A stretch of 64,000 bases of DNA from UBA1672 sp050633285 (GCA_050633285.1 JBOEGG010000002.1:1-64000), one strand, 5' to 3'. Positions 43,156 through 52,090 are shown, numbered from the stretch's first letter. The notes: a model not told the origin generated them from the letters alone. Numbers and translations are program-made.

Positions 43156-44976
43156 ATGTCACAGAATTTAAGAAATATCGCGATTATCGCACACGTTGAC
43201 CACGGGAAAACGACACTAATCGATTCGATTATGAAACAAAGCGGTACATTCCGTGAAAATCAGGCGGTTGATGAACGCGTGATGGATTCCAACGATCTTG
43301 AAAAAGAGCGTGGCATTACAATTCTGGCAAAACCAACCTCTATTCAATGGGGCGATACTCGTATCAACATTATCGACACACCAGGACACGCCGATTTTGG
43401 TGGTGAGGTAGAGCGCGTTTTGCACATGGCAGATGGTGTTATTCTTTTGACAGATGCAGCCGAAGGCCCAATGCCACAAACAAAATTTGTTCTTGGTAAA
43501 GCTTTGGCACAAGGGCTACGTCCAATTGTCATTATTAATAAAATTGACCGTCCTGACGGTCGTCCGGAAGAGGTTGTAGACGAAGTTTTCGATCTGTTCG
43601 TATCCTTGGATGCAAATGATGAGCAGCTAGATTTTCCAATTCTTTATGCATCCGGTCGTGATGGTTGGTGTACACGTGAGATGGAAGATGATCGTAAAGA
43701 TCTTTCACCATTGCTTGATGTCGTGCTCGACCATGTTCCTGCACCTGATGTAGAGTTTGATAAGCCTTTCGCACTTTTGGCGACATTACTTGATTCTGAT
43801 CCATTCTTAGGGCGTTGTTTGACGGGTCGTGTTGCACAGGGACGTGCGAAGGTTAATGATTCTGTGAAAGCAATTGATCTTAACGGTAAAGTCGTGGAAA
43901 CAGGTCGTCTGACAAAACTATTGAAGTTTGAAGGTACTGAGCGCGTTCCGGTAACAGAAGTACAGGCAGGTGATATCATCTGTGTAGCAGGTTTGGCAAA
44001 AACATCTGTTGCTGACACAATCGGTGAACCGGCATTGGATACGCCAATGGAATCGACACCAATTGATCCACCAACAATGTCTGTTACAATTTCCGTAAAC
44101 GATTCACCGTTTGCCGGAAAAGAGGGTAAAAAAGTTACCTCTACAATGATCCGTGAGCGTCTTCTTGCTGAGGCAGAGGTAAACGTTGCGATTACGTTTA
44201 AAGAAAGCGATGACAAAGATGCGTTTGAAATTGGTGGCCGTGGTGAATTGCAACTCGGTGTTCTGATTGAGACAATGCGCCGTGAGGGTTTCGAGTTAAC
44301 TGTATCTCGTCCAAAAGTTCTTTTCCAAACGGATGAGAATGGCCAAAAGTTAGAGCCTATTGAGGAAGTATTTATTGACGTTGATGAGGAATATTCATCC
44401 AGCGTTGTCGACCAGATGAACCGTCGTAAGGCTGAAATGACTGATATGCGCTCTTCTGGTGTTGGTAAGACACGTATTACATTCCTTGCCCCATCACGTG
44501 GGTTAATTGGTTATCAAAGTAAATTTATGACTGATACACGTGGTACAGGGATTATGAACCGTCTGTTCCATTCTTATGCACCTTACAAAGGTGATGTCGG
44601 TCAACGTCGTAACGGCGCGCTTATCTCAACTGATACCGGAACAGCTGTAGCCTTCGCGATTTTCAATTTGCAAGACCGCGGAAGCATGTTTATCGGCCAC
44701 CAAACACCTGTTTATGCAGGAATGATTGTTGGTGAACATAATCGTGAAAATGACCTTGAAATTAACGTTCTTAAAGGTAAGAAGCTTACGAATATGCGCG
44801 CATCAGGTACGGATGAGGCTGTTATTCTTGTTCCGCCACGTAAAATGTCGTTGGAAGACATGATGTCTTACATCAATGACGATGAGTTGATGGAAGTGAC
44901 TCCATTAAATATGCGTTTACGTAAGAAATTCCTTTGCCCGCATGAGCGTAAAAAGGCATCACGCGCTGCGTCATAA
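43156..44976 (+). CDS. typA: Ribosome-associated GTPase TypA/BipA
   Basis: TypA (606 residues) is an EF-G-like translational GTPase active in 50S assembly and stress adaptation. G1 AHVDHGKTTLIDSI, G2/switch RVMDSNDLEKERGITILAK, G3 DTPGHADFGGEVERV and G4 NKIDRPDG are intact. The C-terminal domain specific to the family has SRGLIGYQSKFMTDTRGTGI and FNLQDRGSMFIGHQTPVYAG. AGAGACGG precedes the ATG. Confidence 0.97.
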   Translation: MSQNLRNIAIIAHVDHGKTTLIDSIMKQSGTFRENQAVDERVMDSNDLEKERGITILAKPTSIQWGDTRINIIDTPGHADFGGEVERVLHMADGVILLTDAAEGPMPQTKFVLGKALAQGLRPIVIINKIDRPDGRPEEVVDEVFDLFVSLDANDEQLDFPILYASGRDGWCTREMEDDRKDLSPLLDVVLDHVPAPDVEFDKPFALLATLLDSDPFLGRCLTGRVAQGRAKVNDSVKAIDLNGKVVETGRLTKLLKFEGTERVPVTEVQAGDIICVAGLAKTSVADTIGEPALDTPMESTPIDPPTMSVTISVNDSPFAGKEGKKVTSTMIRERLLAEAEVNVAITFKESDDKDAFEIGGRGELQLGVLIETMRREGFELTVSRPKVLFQTDENGQKLEPIEEVFIDVDEEYSSSVVDQMNRRKAEMTDMRSSGVGKTRITFLAPSRGLIGYQSKFMTDTRGTGIMNRLFHSYAPYKGDVGQRRNGALISTDTGTAVAFAIFNLQDRGSMFIGHQTPVYAGMIVGEHNRENDLEINVLKGKKLTNMRASGTDEAVILVPPRKMSLEDMMSYINDDELMEVTPLNMRLRKKFLCPHERKKASRAAS

Positions 44977-44987
44977 GTATCGATTCA

Positions 44988-45010
44988 ATGGGCGCAAGGG
45001 TGCGCCCTTT
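44988..45010 (+). terminator. Terminator-like hairpin after typA
   Basis: GGGCGCA (44990-44996) and TGCGCCC (45001-45007) form a perfect GC-rich stem with a four-base loop. Only three Ts follow, so termination may be partial. Confidence 0.6.
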
Positions 45011-45114
45011 GAAAGTTATGCAGTAGGATTATACACGGAAATTAAATTTTTCTTGTATGGCTGTGAATGAGCTGTAAAACTGTGCGGATAATAATTTAGA
45101 AAAAGCGAATATAT

Positions 45115-46197
45115 ATGTTTGAAGATGTCGGTAGGCAAGAAGATGCGCAAGAAAACCATATAACAGGTTCTGCGGATCAGACTCTTGATGTTAAGGAAAC
45201 AGTTCAACGACTTGTGAAACATTGTGCTGCTTATCAGACTCCAAGTAATCGTAAAGCTGTAACACAGCTTATCAATACTCTCATTCCATTCGCAATAATA
45301 TGCGGCGTAATGCTGTACTGTTTCTCATCGATGTATTGGGTGACAGCTCTGTTAACACCTATTGCTTCTCTTCTGCTTGTTCGTGTTTTCATTATCCAAC
45401 ACGATTGTGGCCATGGCGCATTTTTCTCTTCTCGCAAATGGAACAACCGTATCGGACGTGTGTTGAGCGTTCTGACATGGACGCCGTATGACTTCTGGCG
45501 TAAGACACATAACCTACATCACGCAAGTTCCGGAAACTTGGATAACCGTGGTTTTGGCGCGATAGAAACCATTACTATAAAAGAGTATGAAGCATTAGAT
45601 GATAAACTAAAATTTTGGTATCGCATCTATCGTAACCCTTATATTCTATTATTGTTGGGAACACCTTTCTTTATTCTTGTGTCGCAACGTATGCCAAGTG
45701 CAAAGCCACTGCCATTTTGCGAAACAAAAAAATCAGTAAATCCTAAGCAAATTATAAAAAGTGTCATGGGTCTTAATACGGCTTTGTTGATTGTCTATGG
45801 TGCGTTAGGCGCAGTATTCGGTATCTTGCCGATCTTACTAATGTACTTGCCAATTGTAGTCGGTACGGCATGGGTCGGTGGTTGGTTGTTCTTTATTCAA
45901 CACCAATTCGAGGACGCGCATTGGGAAAAACAAGACGATTGGGATTATCATGAGGCCGCAGTAATGGGCAGCTCATATTACGATCTTCCATCTGTTCTAC
46001 AATGGTTAACAGGAAATATTGGTTTACATCATATCCACCACTTGAATGCAAAAGTTCCGAACTATCGCCTGCAAGAATGTATGGATGATTGCGAAGAGTT
46101 ATCTCGCCTAAATCGCATTAAGTTTTGGGAAAGCCTTAAATACGCGCATCTTGCTCTTTGGGATGAAGAGGCAAAAAAGATGGTACGTTTTAGTTAA
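45115..46197 (+). CDS. Membrane fatty acid desaturase
   Basis: The 360-residue protein has the three His boxes of di-iron desaturases: HDCGHGAFF, HNLHHASS and GLHHIHHLN (near residue 305). Four hydrophobic segments surround them (IICGVMLYCFSSMYWVTALL; ILLLLGTPFFILV; LLIVYGALGAVFGILPILL). It introduces double bonds into lipid acyl chains, or hydroxylates a similar substrate. Position and chain specificity cannot be read from sequence. It lies upstream of the Cys-rich peptide operon but that operon has its own promoter. Confidence 0.9.
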   Translation: MFEDVGRQEDAQENHITGSADQTLDVKETVQRLVKHCAAYQTPSNRKAVTQLINTLIPFAIICGVMLYCFSSMYWVTALLTPIASLLLVRVFIIQHDCGHGAFFSSRKWNNRIGRVLSVLTWTPYDFWRKTHNLHHASSGNLDNRGFGAIETITIKEYEALDDKLKFWYRIYRNPYILLLLGTPFFILVSQRMPSAKPLPFCETKKSVNPKQIIKSVMGLNTALLIVYGALGAVFGILPILLMYLPIVVGTAWVGGWLFFIQHQFEDAHWEKQDDWDYHEAAVMGSSYYDLPSVLQWLTGNIGLHHIHHLNAKVPNYRLQECMDDCEELSRLNRIKFWESLKYAHLALWDEEAKKMVRFS

Positions 46198-46227
46198 CAC
46201 ACCGAAGATTTTCTTTTTGAAAAAATT

Positions 46228-46253
46228 GTAACGTGTTTTAATTGTCACTCGAA
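46228..46253 (+). promoter_or_regulatory. ECF-type promoter upstream of the Cys-rich peptide gene
   Basis: GTAACG (46228-46233), 16 bases, CGAA (46250-46253), 46 bases before ATG 46300. From memory this matches the Caulobacter sigma-F consensus (GTAACC-N16-CGAA), a heavy-metal stress regulon that includes bufferin operons, except for the sixth base. A perfect copy lies at 60763. Confidence 0.65.
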
Positions 46254-46299
46254 TGACATTGCGTAAAACATTTTTATTTATTTCAAAAAGGGAAAAACA

Positions 46300-46608
46300 A
46301 TGAGCGATATTAATAAAAAAGTTGCAACAGTAGCATTAGCAGGGATTTTGGCTGTTGGTGCATTTTCTGCGGCGCCGGCTTTCGCTGGCCACGGTGCAAA
46401 TGGATGTAGCGCAAGTGGTTGCGGTAACAAGGCTGAGAAAAGCGGTTGCGAAGGTAAGGGCGGCTGTAAAGGCAAAGGTGGCTGTGAAGGTAAAGAAGGC
46501 AAGAACGGTTGTGAAGGTAAAAGCGGCTGTGAAGGTAAGAGTGGCTGCGAAGGTAAAAGCGGCTGCGAAGGTAAAGCAGACCACAGCGATAATGAACGCT
46601 ATAACTAA
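46300..46608 (+). CDS. Exported Cys-rich peptide, likely precursor of a bufferin-type RiPP
   Basis: The 102-residue product has a Sec signal peptide (VATVALAGILAVGAFSAAPAFA, cleavage after A29). The mature part carries nine Cys (36, 41, 50, 56, 62, 71, 77, 83, 89), most spaced by six residues in the repeat G-C-E-G-K-S, and ends in ERYN. Bufferins, exported copper-binding RiPPs, use E-G-K-C-G motifs in which an MNIO enzyme turns Cys into thiooxazoles. Here the Cys follows two residues after EGK, so the motif is related but not identical. GGGAAAAA precedes the ATG. The next gene, nine bases on, encodes the MNIO enzyme. The substrate role is inferred from this context. Confidence 0.82.
   Translation: MSDINKKVATVALAGILAVGAFSAAPAFAGHGANGCSASGCGNKAEKSGCEGKGGCKGKGGCEGKEGKNGCEGKSGCEGKSGCEGKSGCEGKADHSDNERYN
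46440..46577 (+). repeat. 18-bp in-frame repeats encoding the GCEGK(S/G) hexapeptide
   Basis: About seven imperfect 18-bp units (type AGCGGCTGTGAAGGTAAA) lie in the peptide gene; unit 5 has an extra KEGKN insertion. The last four units are nearly identical, which suggests recent expansion by slippage. Confidence 0.85.
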
Positions 46609-46617
46609 GATATAATC

Positions 46618-48276
46618 ATGGAAAAACAAAATTTTCCAAAATTAGGATATGGGTTGGGTTTTCGTCCGACCCATTTTCCTTATATAAAAGAGCATAATCC
46701 TGCCGTTGATTGGTTTGAAATAATAACTGAGAATTATATGGACACAGGCGGTCGTCCTCGTCGGCTCCTCGATCAAATGAAGGAACGCTATCCTATTGTC
46801 ATGCACGGTGTCTCACTATCTATCGGTACTGTTGATCCACTAAACTCCGAATATCTGGAAAAATTAAAAGCGTTGGAGCGTGACGTTAATCCAAAGTGGA
46901 TATCGGATCACCTTTGCTGGACAGGCATCGCACATAAAAGTACGCATGATTTGTTACCAGTGCCATACACAGAAGAAGCGTTGAGGCATATTGTTGAGCG
47001 CATTAAACAAGTGCAAGATTACCTTGGGCGTAGAATTGTTTTAGAAAATCCTTCCACATATATGGAGTTTACGTGTTCTTCTATGAGCGAGTGGGAGTTC
47101 ATAGCCCGTATGGTTGACGAGTCAGGGTGTGGTCTTCTGTTGGATGTAAATAATATTTATGTGAGTTGCTATAACCACCGCTGGGATCCAAAGGAATATA
47201 TTGATGCTATGCCTCTAAATGATGTTGCACAAATTCATTTGGCCGGGCACACCAATAAAGGAACACATATTATTGATACACATGATGACCATGTGATTGA
47301 TGAAGTTTGGACATTATATGCCTATACGATAAACAAAGCAGGGCCAATTAGTACAATGGTTGAATGGGACGCAAGCATCCCTGAGTTTCCTGTTGTAATG
47401 GCGGAGTTGGATAAAGCACGTCATTGGGCAAAAGCTGCTGCCGGCCCTACGAAAATGCCGTATTTTAACAGTCACCGTGATAATATACGCCCCCCAGAAA
47501 ACCCATTGCCATATGAAGATGAGCTTTGCGACATGCAAAACGCAATTCTAAGCGGTGATGGTGAACGTATGAGCCCTGATGATCGTATCATTCCCAAACC
47601 TGATTTCTCACCTCGGGAACAGATACAGTCCTATATTAACGGCTATCGTTACCGTTTGTTTGATATCGTTTATGAAGATTATCCCGCACTGATAAAGGCA
47701 ATGGGGCGTCAAAAATTCAATGATATGTTGGATGAGTATATTGAAAAAACACCATCTGAACATTTTAACGTGGCACGTTATATAGATGCTTTTCCTGAAT
47801 ATGTGAAGGAACATGAAAAACCGTTCTCATATGAACTTAGCGTTCTGGAAACTGCGATCTCTCGTATTTTTGATGAGGTGGAAACGCCTGTGTTATCACA
47901 AAGCGATTTAGTCGGTTTAGACCCTGAAACTTTTATGGAGACGCATTTATATCCGCGTAAGGCCTTAAAACTTTATGCCTTTTCCTACCCTGTAAATGCC
48001 TATTACGAACAACATTTAAGGGGGGAAGAGCTAACTACACCTGAGAAATCATCATCTTATCTTGTGATATATCGCCATGCCGATGAAATGTGGCGTATGG
48101 AGTTGGAAGAGCGTGAATATTTGGTGCTTAGCTCTTTATTCTCCGGTTTAACTGTTGGTGAGGCACTTGCTGCTGCTTTGCCTGAAGGTGAGGCGGGGGA
48201 TGATATCATGAGTAATATTGGCATATGGTTCTCACGATGGATTAATAATGGTCTGCTTGCTAGGCCAAGTACGTAG
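46618..48276 (+). CDS. Fused MNIO (DUF692) and DUF2063 protein, RiPP maturation enzyme
   Basis: Residues 1 to about 278 are a DUF692/MNIO TIM-barrel (multinuclear non-heme iron oxidative enzyme) with all metal-site segments: H63 in HGVSLSIG, D97-H98 in SDHLCW, E143 in LENPSTY, D176/N178 in LLDVNNIYVS, H207 and H211 in IHLAGH, D223/H225 in THDDHV and E249 in MVEWD. After a short linker, residues about 300-550 are a DUF2063 domain (YINGYRYRLFDIVYEDYPAL; HLYPRKALKLYAFSYPVNAY). In bufferin operons these are separate proteins, BufB (enzyme) and BufC (partner). Fusion gives a fixed 1:1 complex. It would modify Cys residues of the upstream peptide. There is no clear ribosome binding site, so translation is probably coupled to the peptide gene. 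Confidence 0.9.
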   Translation: MEKQNFPKLGYGLGFRPTHFPYIKEHNPAVDWFEIITENYMDTGGRPRRLLDQMKERYPIVMHGVSLSIGTVDPLNSEYLEKLKALERDVNPKWISDHLCWTGIAHKSTHDLLPVPYTEEALRHIVERIKQVQDYLGRRIVLENPSTYMEFTCSSMSEWEFIARMVDESGCGLLLDVNNIYVSCYNHRWDPKEYIDAMPLNDVAQIHLAGHTNKGTHIIDTHDDHVIDEVWTLYAYTINKAGPISTMVEWDASIPEFPVVMAELDKARHWAKAAAGPTKMPYFNSHRDNIRPPENPLPYEDELCDMQNAILSGDGERMSPDDRIIPKPDFSPREQIQSYINGYRYRLFDIVYEDYPALIKAMGRQKFNDMLDEYIEKTPSEHFNVARYIDAFPEYVKEHEKPFSYELSVLETAISRIFDEVETPVLSQSDLVGLDPETFMETHLYPRKALKLYAFSYPVNAYYEQHLRGEELTTPEKSSSYLVIYRHADEMWRMELEEREYLVLSSLFSGLTVGEALAAALPEGEAGDDIMSNIGIWFSRWINNGLLARPST

Positions 48277-48305
48277 GATATATCGCCTGATAGGTGAGTA
48301 ATAGA

Positions 48306-48333
48306 TTGCTTGCAAAACAAAAGTTGCTATAGT
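48306..48333 (+). promoter_or_regulatory. Sigma-70 type promoter for the second Cys-rich peptide
   Basis: TTGCTT (48306-48311), 16 bases, TATAGT (48328-48333), about 58 bases before ATG 48391. This lets the second peptide be made without the ECF promoter of the MNIO operon. Confidence 0.55.
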
Positions 48334-48390
48334 GTGTACGAAAATTATTATATGAGAACTTAAACTTAAAAACCATGAGGGAAAATAACG

Positions 48391-48753
48391 ATGAGAATTT
48401 CTAAATTTGTGATGATTATGGCTTTGTCTGTAATGGCATTCGGTATGATCGGAAGCAATGCAGCCTACGCAAAATGCGCTAAAGATGTTTGTGCGAAGCC
48501 AACATGCTCCAAGAAGGTAGAAGGCAAGACATGTTCAAAGAGTGTTTGTTCAAAATCTGAGAAGAAAACATGTTTAAAGAAGGCGGCATGTGAGAAAAAA
48601 TGCACAAAAGGTACATGCACAAAACCAACATGCTCCAAGAAGGCAGAAGGCAAGACATGCTCAAAGAGCGTTTGTTCAAAGTCTGTAAAGCCAACATGTT
48701 CAAAAGCAGCGGGCGGATACCCTCATAACAATCCTGCGCGTTACAATAACTAA
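48391..48753 (+). CDS. Second exported Cys- and Lys-rich peptide, possible MNIO substrate
   Basis: The 120-residue product has a signal peptide (FVMIMALSVMAFGMIGSNAAYA, cleavage after A27). The mature part of 93 residues has 13 Cys (29, 34, 39, 48, 53, 61, 67, 71, 76, 81, 90, 95, 103) and over 25 Lys, arranged around units such as PTCSKK-(V/A)-EGKTCSKSVCSK. The EGKTC motif occurs twice and resembles the bufferin EGKCG motif. The C-terminus ARYNN echoes the ERYN end of the first peptide. GAGGGAAAA precedes the ATG. Alternatives are a plain metallothionein-like metal buffer or a disulfide-rich surface protein. Confidence 0.75.
   Translation: MRISKFVMIMALSVMAFGMIGSNAAYAKCAKDVCAKPTCSKKVEGKTCSKSVCSKSEKKTCLKKAACEKKCTKGTCTKPTCSKKAEGKTCSKSVCSKSVKPTCSKAAGGYPHNNPARYNN
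48499..48680 (+). repeat. Pair of 56-bp direct repeats within the second peptide gene
   Basis: 48499-48554 and 48625-48680 differ at three positions only (two silent, one Val to Ala), giving the duplicated PTCSKK-x-EGKTCSKSVCSK block. This is a recent in-frame duplication. Confidence 0.85.
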
Positions 48754-48783
48754 TCTATTCGGATTATATATATTTCGAAGTAA

Positions 48784-48812
48784 ATGAGCCGGTATTCACG
48801 GCTCATTTTTTT
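48784..48812. terminator. Shared terminator between peptide gene and ABC-F gene
   Basis: ATGAGCCG (48784-48791) and CGGCTCAT (48799-48806) form a perfect stem with a seven-base loop followed by a T-run on the plus strand. It ends the second peptide transcript and overlaps the stop of the converging ABC-F gene. Confidence 0.85.
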
Positions 48813-50676
48813 ATCCGCGCATCTCTTCAAGCTCTAGCCAGCGAAGCTCTGAAGCTTCCAACTCACTTTGCGCTTCGGGTAAACGTGTTGAGAGTGCCGC
48901 GAATTTATCCGCATCATTTGTATAAAGGTCCGGGTCGGCGAGCTGCTCTTCAGTTTTGGAGATTTCCTTTTCCAACTTTGCAATCGTTTTGGGTAATTGG
49001 TTTAGTTCACGTTGTAAATTATAACTGAGCTTTTTATTGTTCTTCGGCGCGGGAGGCGTTGCCGTGGGAGCAGGTGCCGTGTCAGAATTCTTACGCGTTT
49101 TAGATGGTTTGTCCTCTTCGCTTGATTTCTTGTTCTCTTGGTTTCGCGCCTTCTTAAATTCAAGATATTCGCTATACCCTCCGATAATACCCTCAACCTT
49201 TGCATCCCCTTCAAAGACAAGGGTCTTGGTCACTACCTGATCCAGAAAATCACGATCGTGAGACACCACAAATAAAGTACCGTCATAATTGGTCAGAATA
49301 TTGGTAAGCATATCCAATGTATCCATGTCCAAATCATTTGTTGGTTCATCTAAAATCATAAAAGAGCCGGGGTTCGCCAAAAGCTTGGCAAGCATCAATC
49401 TGTTCTTTTGTCCACCAGACAGGGTAGAGGCCAAACGCCATGCATCGTCTGGTTCAAATAAAAAGTCCTTAATATACCCGCAGATATGACGTGGTTTACC
49501 CCGTACATCAAGATGGTCAGAGCCTTCGGGGCATAAATTATCCTTAATCGTTTTATCTTCACGTAGCATCGATCTGTTTTGATCGAAATAGCTAAAGCTC
49601 ATATTCTTTGCGCGCTTTATCTTACCACTATCGGCGTTAATCGCACCTGTTAGCATCTTTAAAAACGTTGTCTTGCCCGAACCGTTACGCCCTAAAATCC
49701 CGATACGATCTTTACGTTTAATCCGCATGTTAAAGCGATCAAGTATCTCCTTTGTACGTCCTGTATCCGGATCGGTGAAGCTCTTGGTCACATTGAAAAA
49801 TTCAACAACATTACGCGAAGATTCCTCCGCTGTAATAGGAGGAAGCTCAACAGTTGATGTGACACGACGATAGGCTCTCTTATCTTTTTCTAACTGATCG
49901 CGCGCTTGGAATGCTTCGGATTGTCTGCGGACATTACGCTTAACACGTGCTTTTACACCTTTATTTGCCCATTCAATTTCCTGTTCGACCTTTTTTGTAC
50001 GATTATGAAGTGCACGTCCTTCTTGTTCCAAAAGCTCTGTTGACCATTCCTGAAAATGCGCAAAACCTTTGGGCGCAGTACGCATGCTACCACGGTCAAG
50101 CCAGAACACACGATCTGTCGTATTCGCCAGAAATGCTCGGTCATGAGAGACAATTAAAACAGCCCCCGGATAACGCTTGATATAGCCCTCTAGCCATTCA
50201 ATTAACTCTAAATCCATATGGTTTGTCGGCTCGTCAAGCAACAGAATATCCGGCTCTTCGATAAGTGCGCGTGCAAGTGCCGCACGTCGTAATTGCCCCC
50301 CTGAAAGCGTCTCTAACTTGTCATCAACATTCAGGAGTAGGGGCGCAATAACCATATCAATACGGTAATTAATATCCCATTCTTCCAAATCGGCTTTAAC
50401 ACCCTCAAATACGAAATCACGAACGGTTTTACCCGGAATGGCCTTCACGTTTTGTTGCATGTAGCCTGTCGTTGTGCCGGGATAGAGAAAACGTTTACCA
50501 TCGTCAATTTCGCGGTCACCTGTGATGATATTCATCAAGGTAGTTTTTCCCGCGCCATTTTTCCCGACTAACGCAATTTTACGGCCTGAATGAATATGGA
50601 ATGTCAGCCCTTCAAATAGTGGCTTTCCACCAATAACGACGGATGCATCTTCGACGCTTAAAAGTAAATCTGACAT
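48811..50676 (-). CDS. uup: ABC-F family ATPase, Uup type
   Basis: The 621-residue protein has two ABC domains and no membrane part. Domain 1: GKNGAGKTTLMNII, signature LSGGQLRRAALARALI, Walker B ILLLDEPTNHMDL. Domain 2: GRNGSGKTTFLKML, LSGGQKNRLMLAKLL, ILDEPTNDLDM. A basic linker sits between them. The C-terminal coiled coil (about 545-621) after a Pro/Ala linker is the Uup hallmark, which binds branched DNA or ribosomes. ABC-F proteins act on translating ribosomes; the exact role of Uup is unsettled. Confidence 0.92.
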   Translation of the reverse strand: MSDLLLSVEDASVVIGGKPLFEGLTFHIHSGRKIALVGKNGAGKTTLMNIITGDREIDDGKRFLYPGTTTGYMQQNVKAIPGKTVRDFVFEGVKADLEEWDINYRIDMVIAPLLLNVDDKLETLSGGQLRRAALARALIEEPDILLLDEPTNHMDLELIEWLEGYIKRYPGAVLIVSHDRAFLANTTDRVFWLDRGSMRTAPKGFAHFQEWSTELLEQEGRALHNRTKKVEQEIEWANKGVKARVKRNVRRQSEAFQARDQLEKDKRAYRRVTSTVELPPITAEESSRNVVEFFNVTKSFTDPDTGRTKEILDRFNMRIKRKDRIGILGRNGSGKTTFLKMLTGAINADSGKIKRAKNMSFSYFDQNRSMLREDKTIKDNLCPEGSDHLDVRGKPRHICGYIKDFLFEPDDAWRLASTLSGGQKNRLMLAKLLANPGSFMILDEPTNDLDMDTLDMLTNILTNYDGTLFVVSHDRDFLDQVVTKTLVFEGDAKVEGIIGGYSEYLEFKKARNQENKKSSEEDKPSKTRKNSDTAPAPTATPPAPKNNKKLSYNLQRELNQLPKTIAKLEKEISKTEEQLADPDLYTNDADKFAALSTRLPEAQSELEASELRWLELEEMRG

Positions 50677-50742
50677 AAAAACCTGACGCTTCTCTTATAA
50701 TAAACTCGACGGTTTTAGCAGAGCAGAGCCATAAGATAAAGC

Positions 50743-52089
50743 TTATCCTGTAATCTTTGCGATTGAACGCTCTTCCATGGCTTTATATAGCTCAAATTCA
50801 CTTGAGACAGCTTGTCCAAGCGCGTTTTCAAACTCTTCTTGAGATGAGCTTTTAAATGCATCAACGCGGGTCTTATCCGATGCATTAGATGCAAAAATCC
50901 CTGCCGCACTAACAGGTAGGAAATCTTCGTACGTGATTGGAATAAAATCAACAAAGCCTAGCTCTATCAATTGATTGAGGCTTTTACCTGTAAGTACCTG
51001 TTCTTGCCCGGTTTTCGTCACATAATATTGGAAATAGGCAAGCTCTTGCTCTCGCATTTCTGTAGGAGATGATGGGAAGTTTGTAAATTCTTCTTCCAGA
51101 ACTGTCATATACTCCGCCGCGTTAGAGCCATCAGGGCTTGGGGTTATGCGCGTACGTACATCCCCAAGTATTTGATCATAAAGGGCACGCCCTTTTGGCG
51201 TAAGTGCCGCACCACGTTGTTCAATTTCGCCAAAACGCGCAGTGTGTAACCCTTCTTCACCTCCAAAACGTACTTTTTCTGTGAGTGCGCGAAAAGAGGT
51301 CTGACGTAGTAAAATAGGACAACTCGCAGGGGGGCCTTCGACAACATTCTTTGGGTTCATACCGCGCTGTGGCATATCTTTGTGAATAATATCAATCTCA
51401 AGTGTACGCGGGGTCAGATGGTTAATATGTGGCCCTTTAAAGCACACAATGTCTGCGGCGCGCGGATCGGCTTCTCTCAATGCCTCGTAAAAATCTTTAT
51501 CAACAGCGGCATCTTCATGCCATTTAAAAGTGTAAGTTGCTTCTTCAATAAAAGAGTTCGTATCCGCTTCACTTAAACCGCCATCTTGTTCTGCCTTCTC
51601 AATAAGCTCATATAGGCGTGGTGTAAAAATATCACGCTCTGCAAGTATCTTTTCGGAGCGTTCCCGCAAAACATCATCTTTAATAAGCTCTGTACGTAGG
51701 AGAGATGTAAAAACACGAAATGGGGATCGAGATAAGCTCTGCGCGTCAATAGATCGAAACGCCGTGGAATGTACAGGGACATTTGCTTGCGTTAAATCGT
51801 AATAACTGACAGGTCTCATACCCATGACAGCAAAAACACGCGCCATCATCCGAAGCTCTGATGCCTTGCCCAGACGTATCGCACCGTGACGCTCTTCACT
51901 AATACGTGCCAGATTATCCGTTTCATCCAGCTTTTCCTTTAGGGCATTATCTTGGTCAAGCACATGATTGTTAATATCAGAAACCAAGTCTAATAAAGTG
52001 CCATAGGCGGGGACTTCTGTACGGTACATAACGGACATAGCGCGTGAAAAACGTGCCCTGATATCATCTGAATGAACAAAACCTGTCAT
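50743..52089 (-). CDS. hglS: DUF1338 protein, 2-oxoadipate dioxygenase/decarboxylase (HglS-like)
   Basis: HglS turns 2-oxoadipate into D-2-hydroxyglutarate using non-heme iron and O2. The 448-residue protein has the VOC-like fold motifs with the metal ligands of the family: His68 in ERHGAIRLG, His224 in NHLTPRTLEIDI and Glu in FGEIEQRG (near 288-290). DIVCFKGPHIN is also typical. It starts one base after the amino acid dehydrogenase gene, so the two are coupled. Together with the ALDH7 gene this points to the 2-aminoadipate branch of lysine catabolism. E. coli YdcJ is a homologue. Confidence 0.87.
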   Translation of the reverse strand: MTGFVHSDDIRARFSRAMSVMYRTEVPAYGTLLDLVSDINNHVLDQDNALKEKLDETDNLARISEERHGAIRLGKASELRMMARVFAVMGMRPVSYYDLTQANVPVHSTAFRSIDAQSLSRSPFRVFTSLLRTELIKDDVLRERSEKILAERDIFTPRLYELIEKAEQDGGLSEADTNSFIEEATYTFKWHEDAAVDKDFYEALREADPRAADIVCFKGPHINHLTPRTLEIDIIHKDMPQRGMNPKNVVEGPPASCPILLRQTSFRALTEKVRFGGEEGLHTARFGEIEQRGAALTPKGRALYDQILGDVRTRITPSPDGSNAAEYMTVLEEEFTNFPSSPTEMREQELAYFQYYVTKTGQEQVLTGKSLNQLIELGFVDFIPITYEDFLPVSAAGIFASNASDKTRVDAFKSSSQEEFENALGQAVSSEFELYKAMEERSIAKITG

Positions 52090-52090
52090 A

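Noticed and set aside
46355..46615. Plus-strand frame overlapping the Cys-rich peptide gene (Lys/Val/Ala-rich)
   Set aside because: It is the shifted reading of the same 18-bp repeats and lacks a signal peptide and ribosome site; the peptide frame has both.
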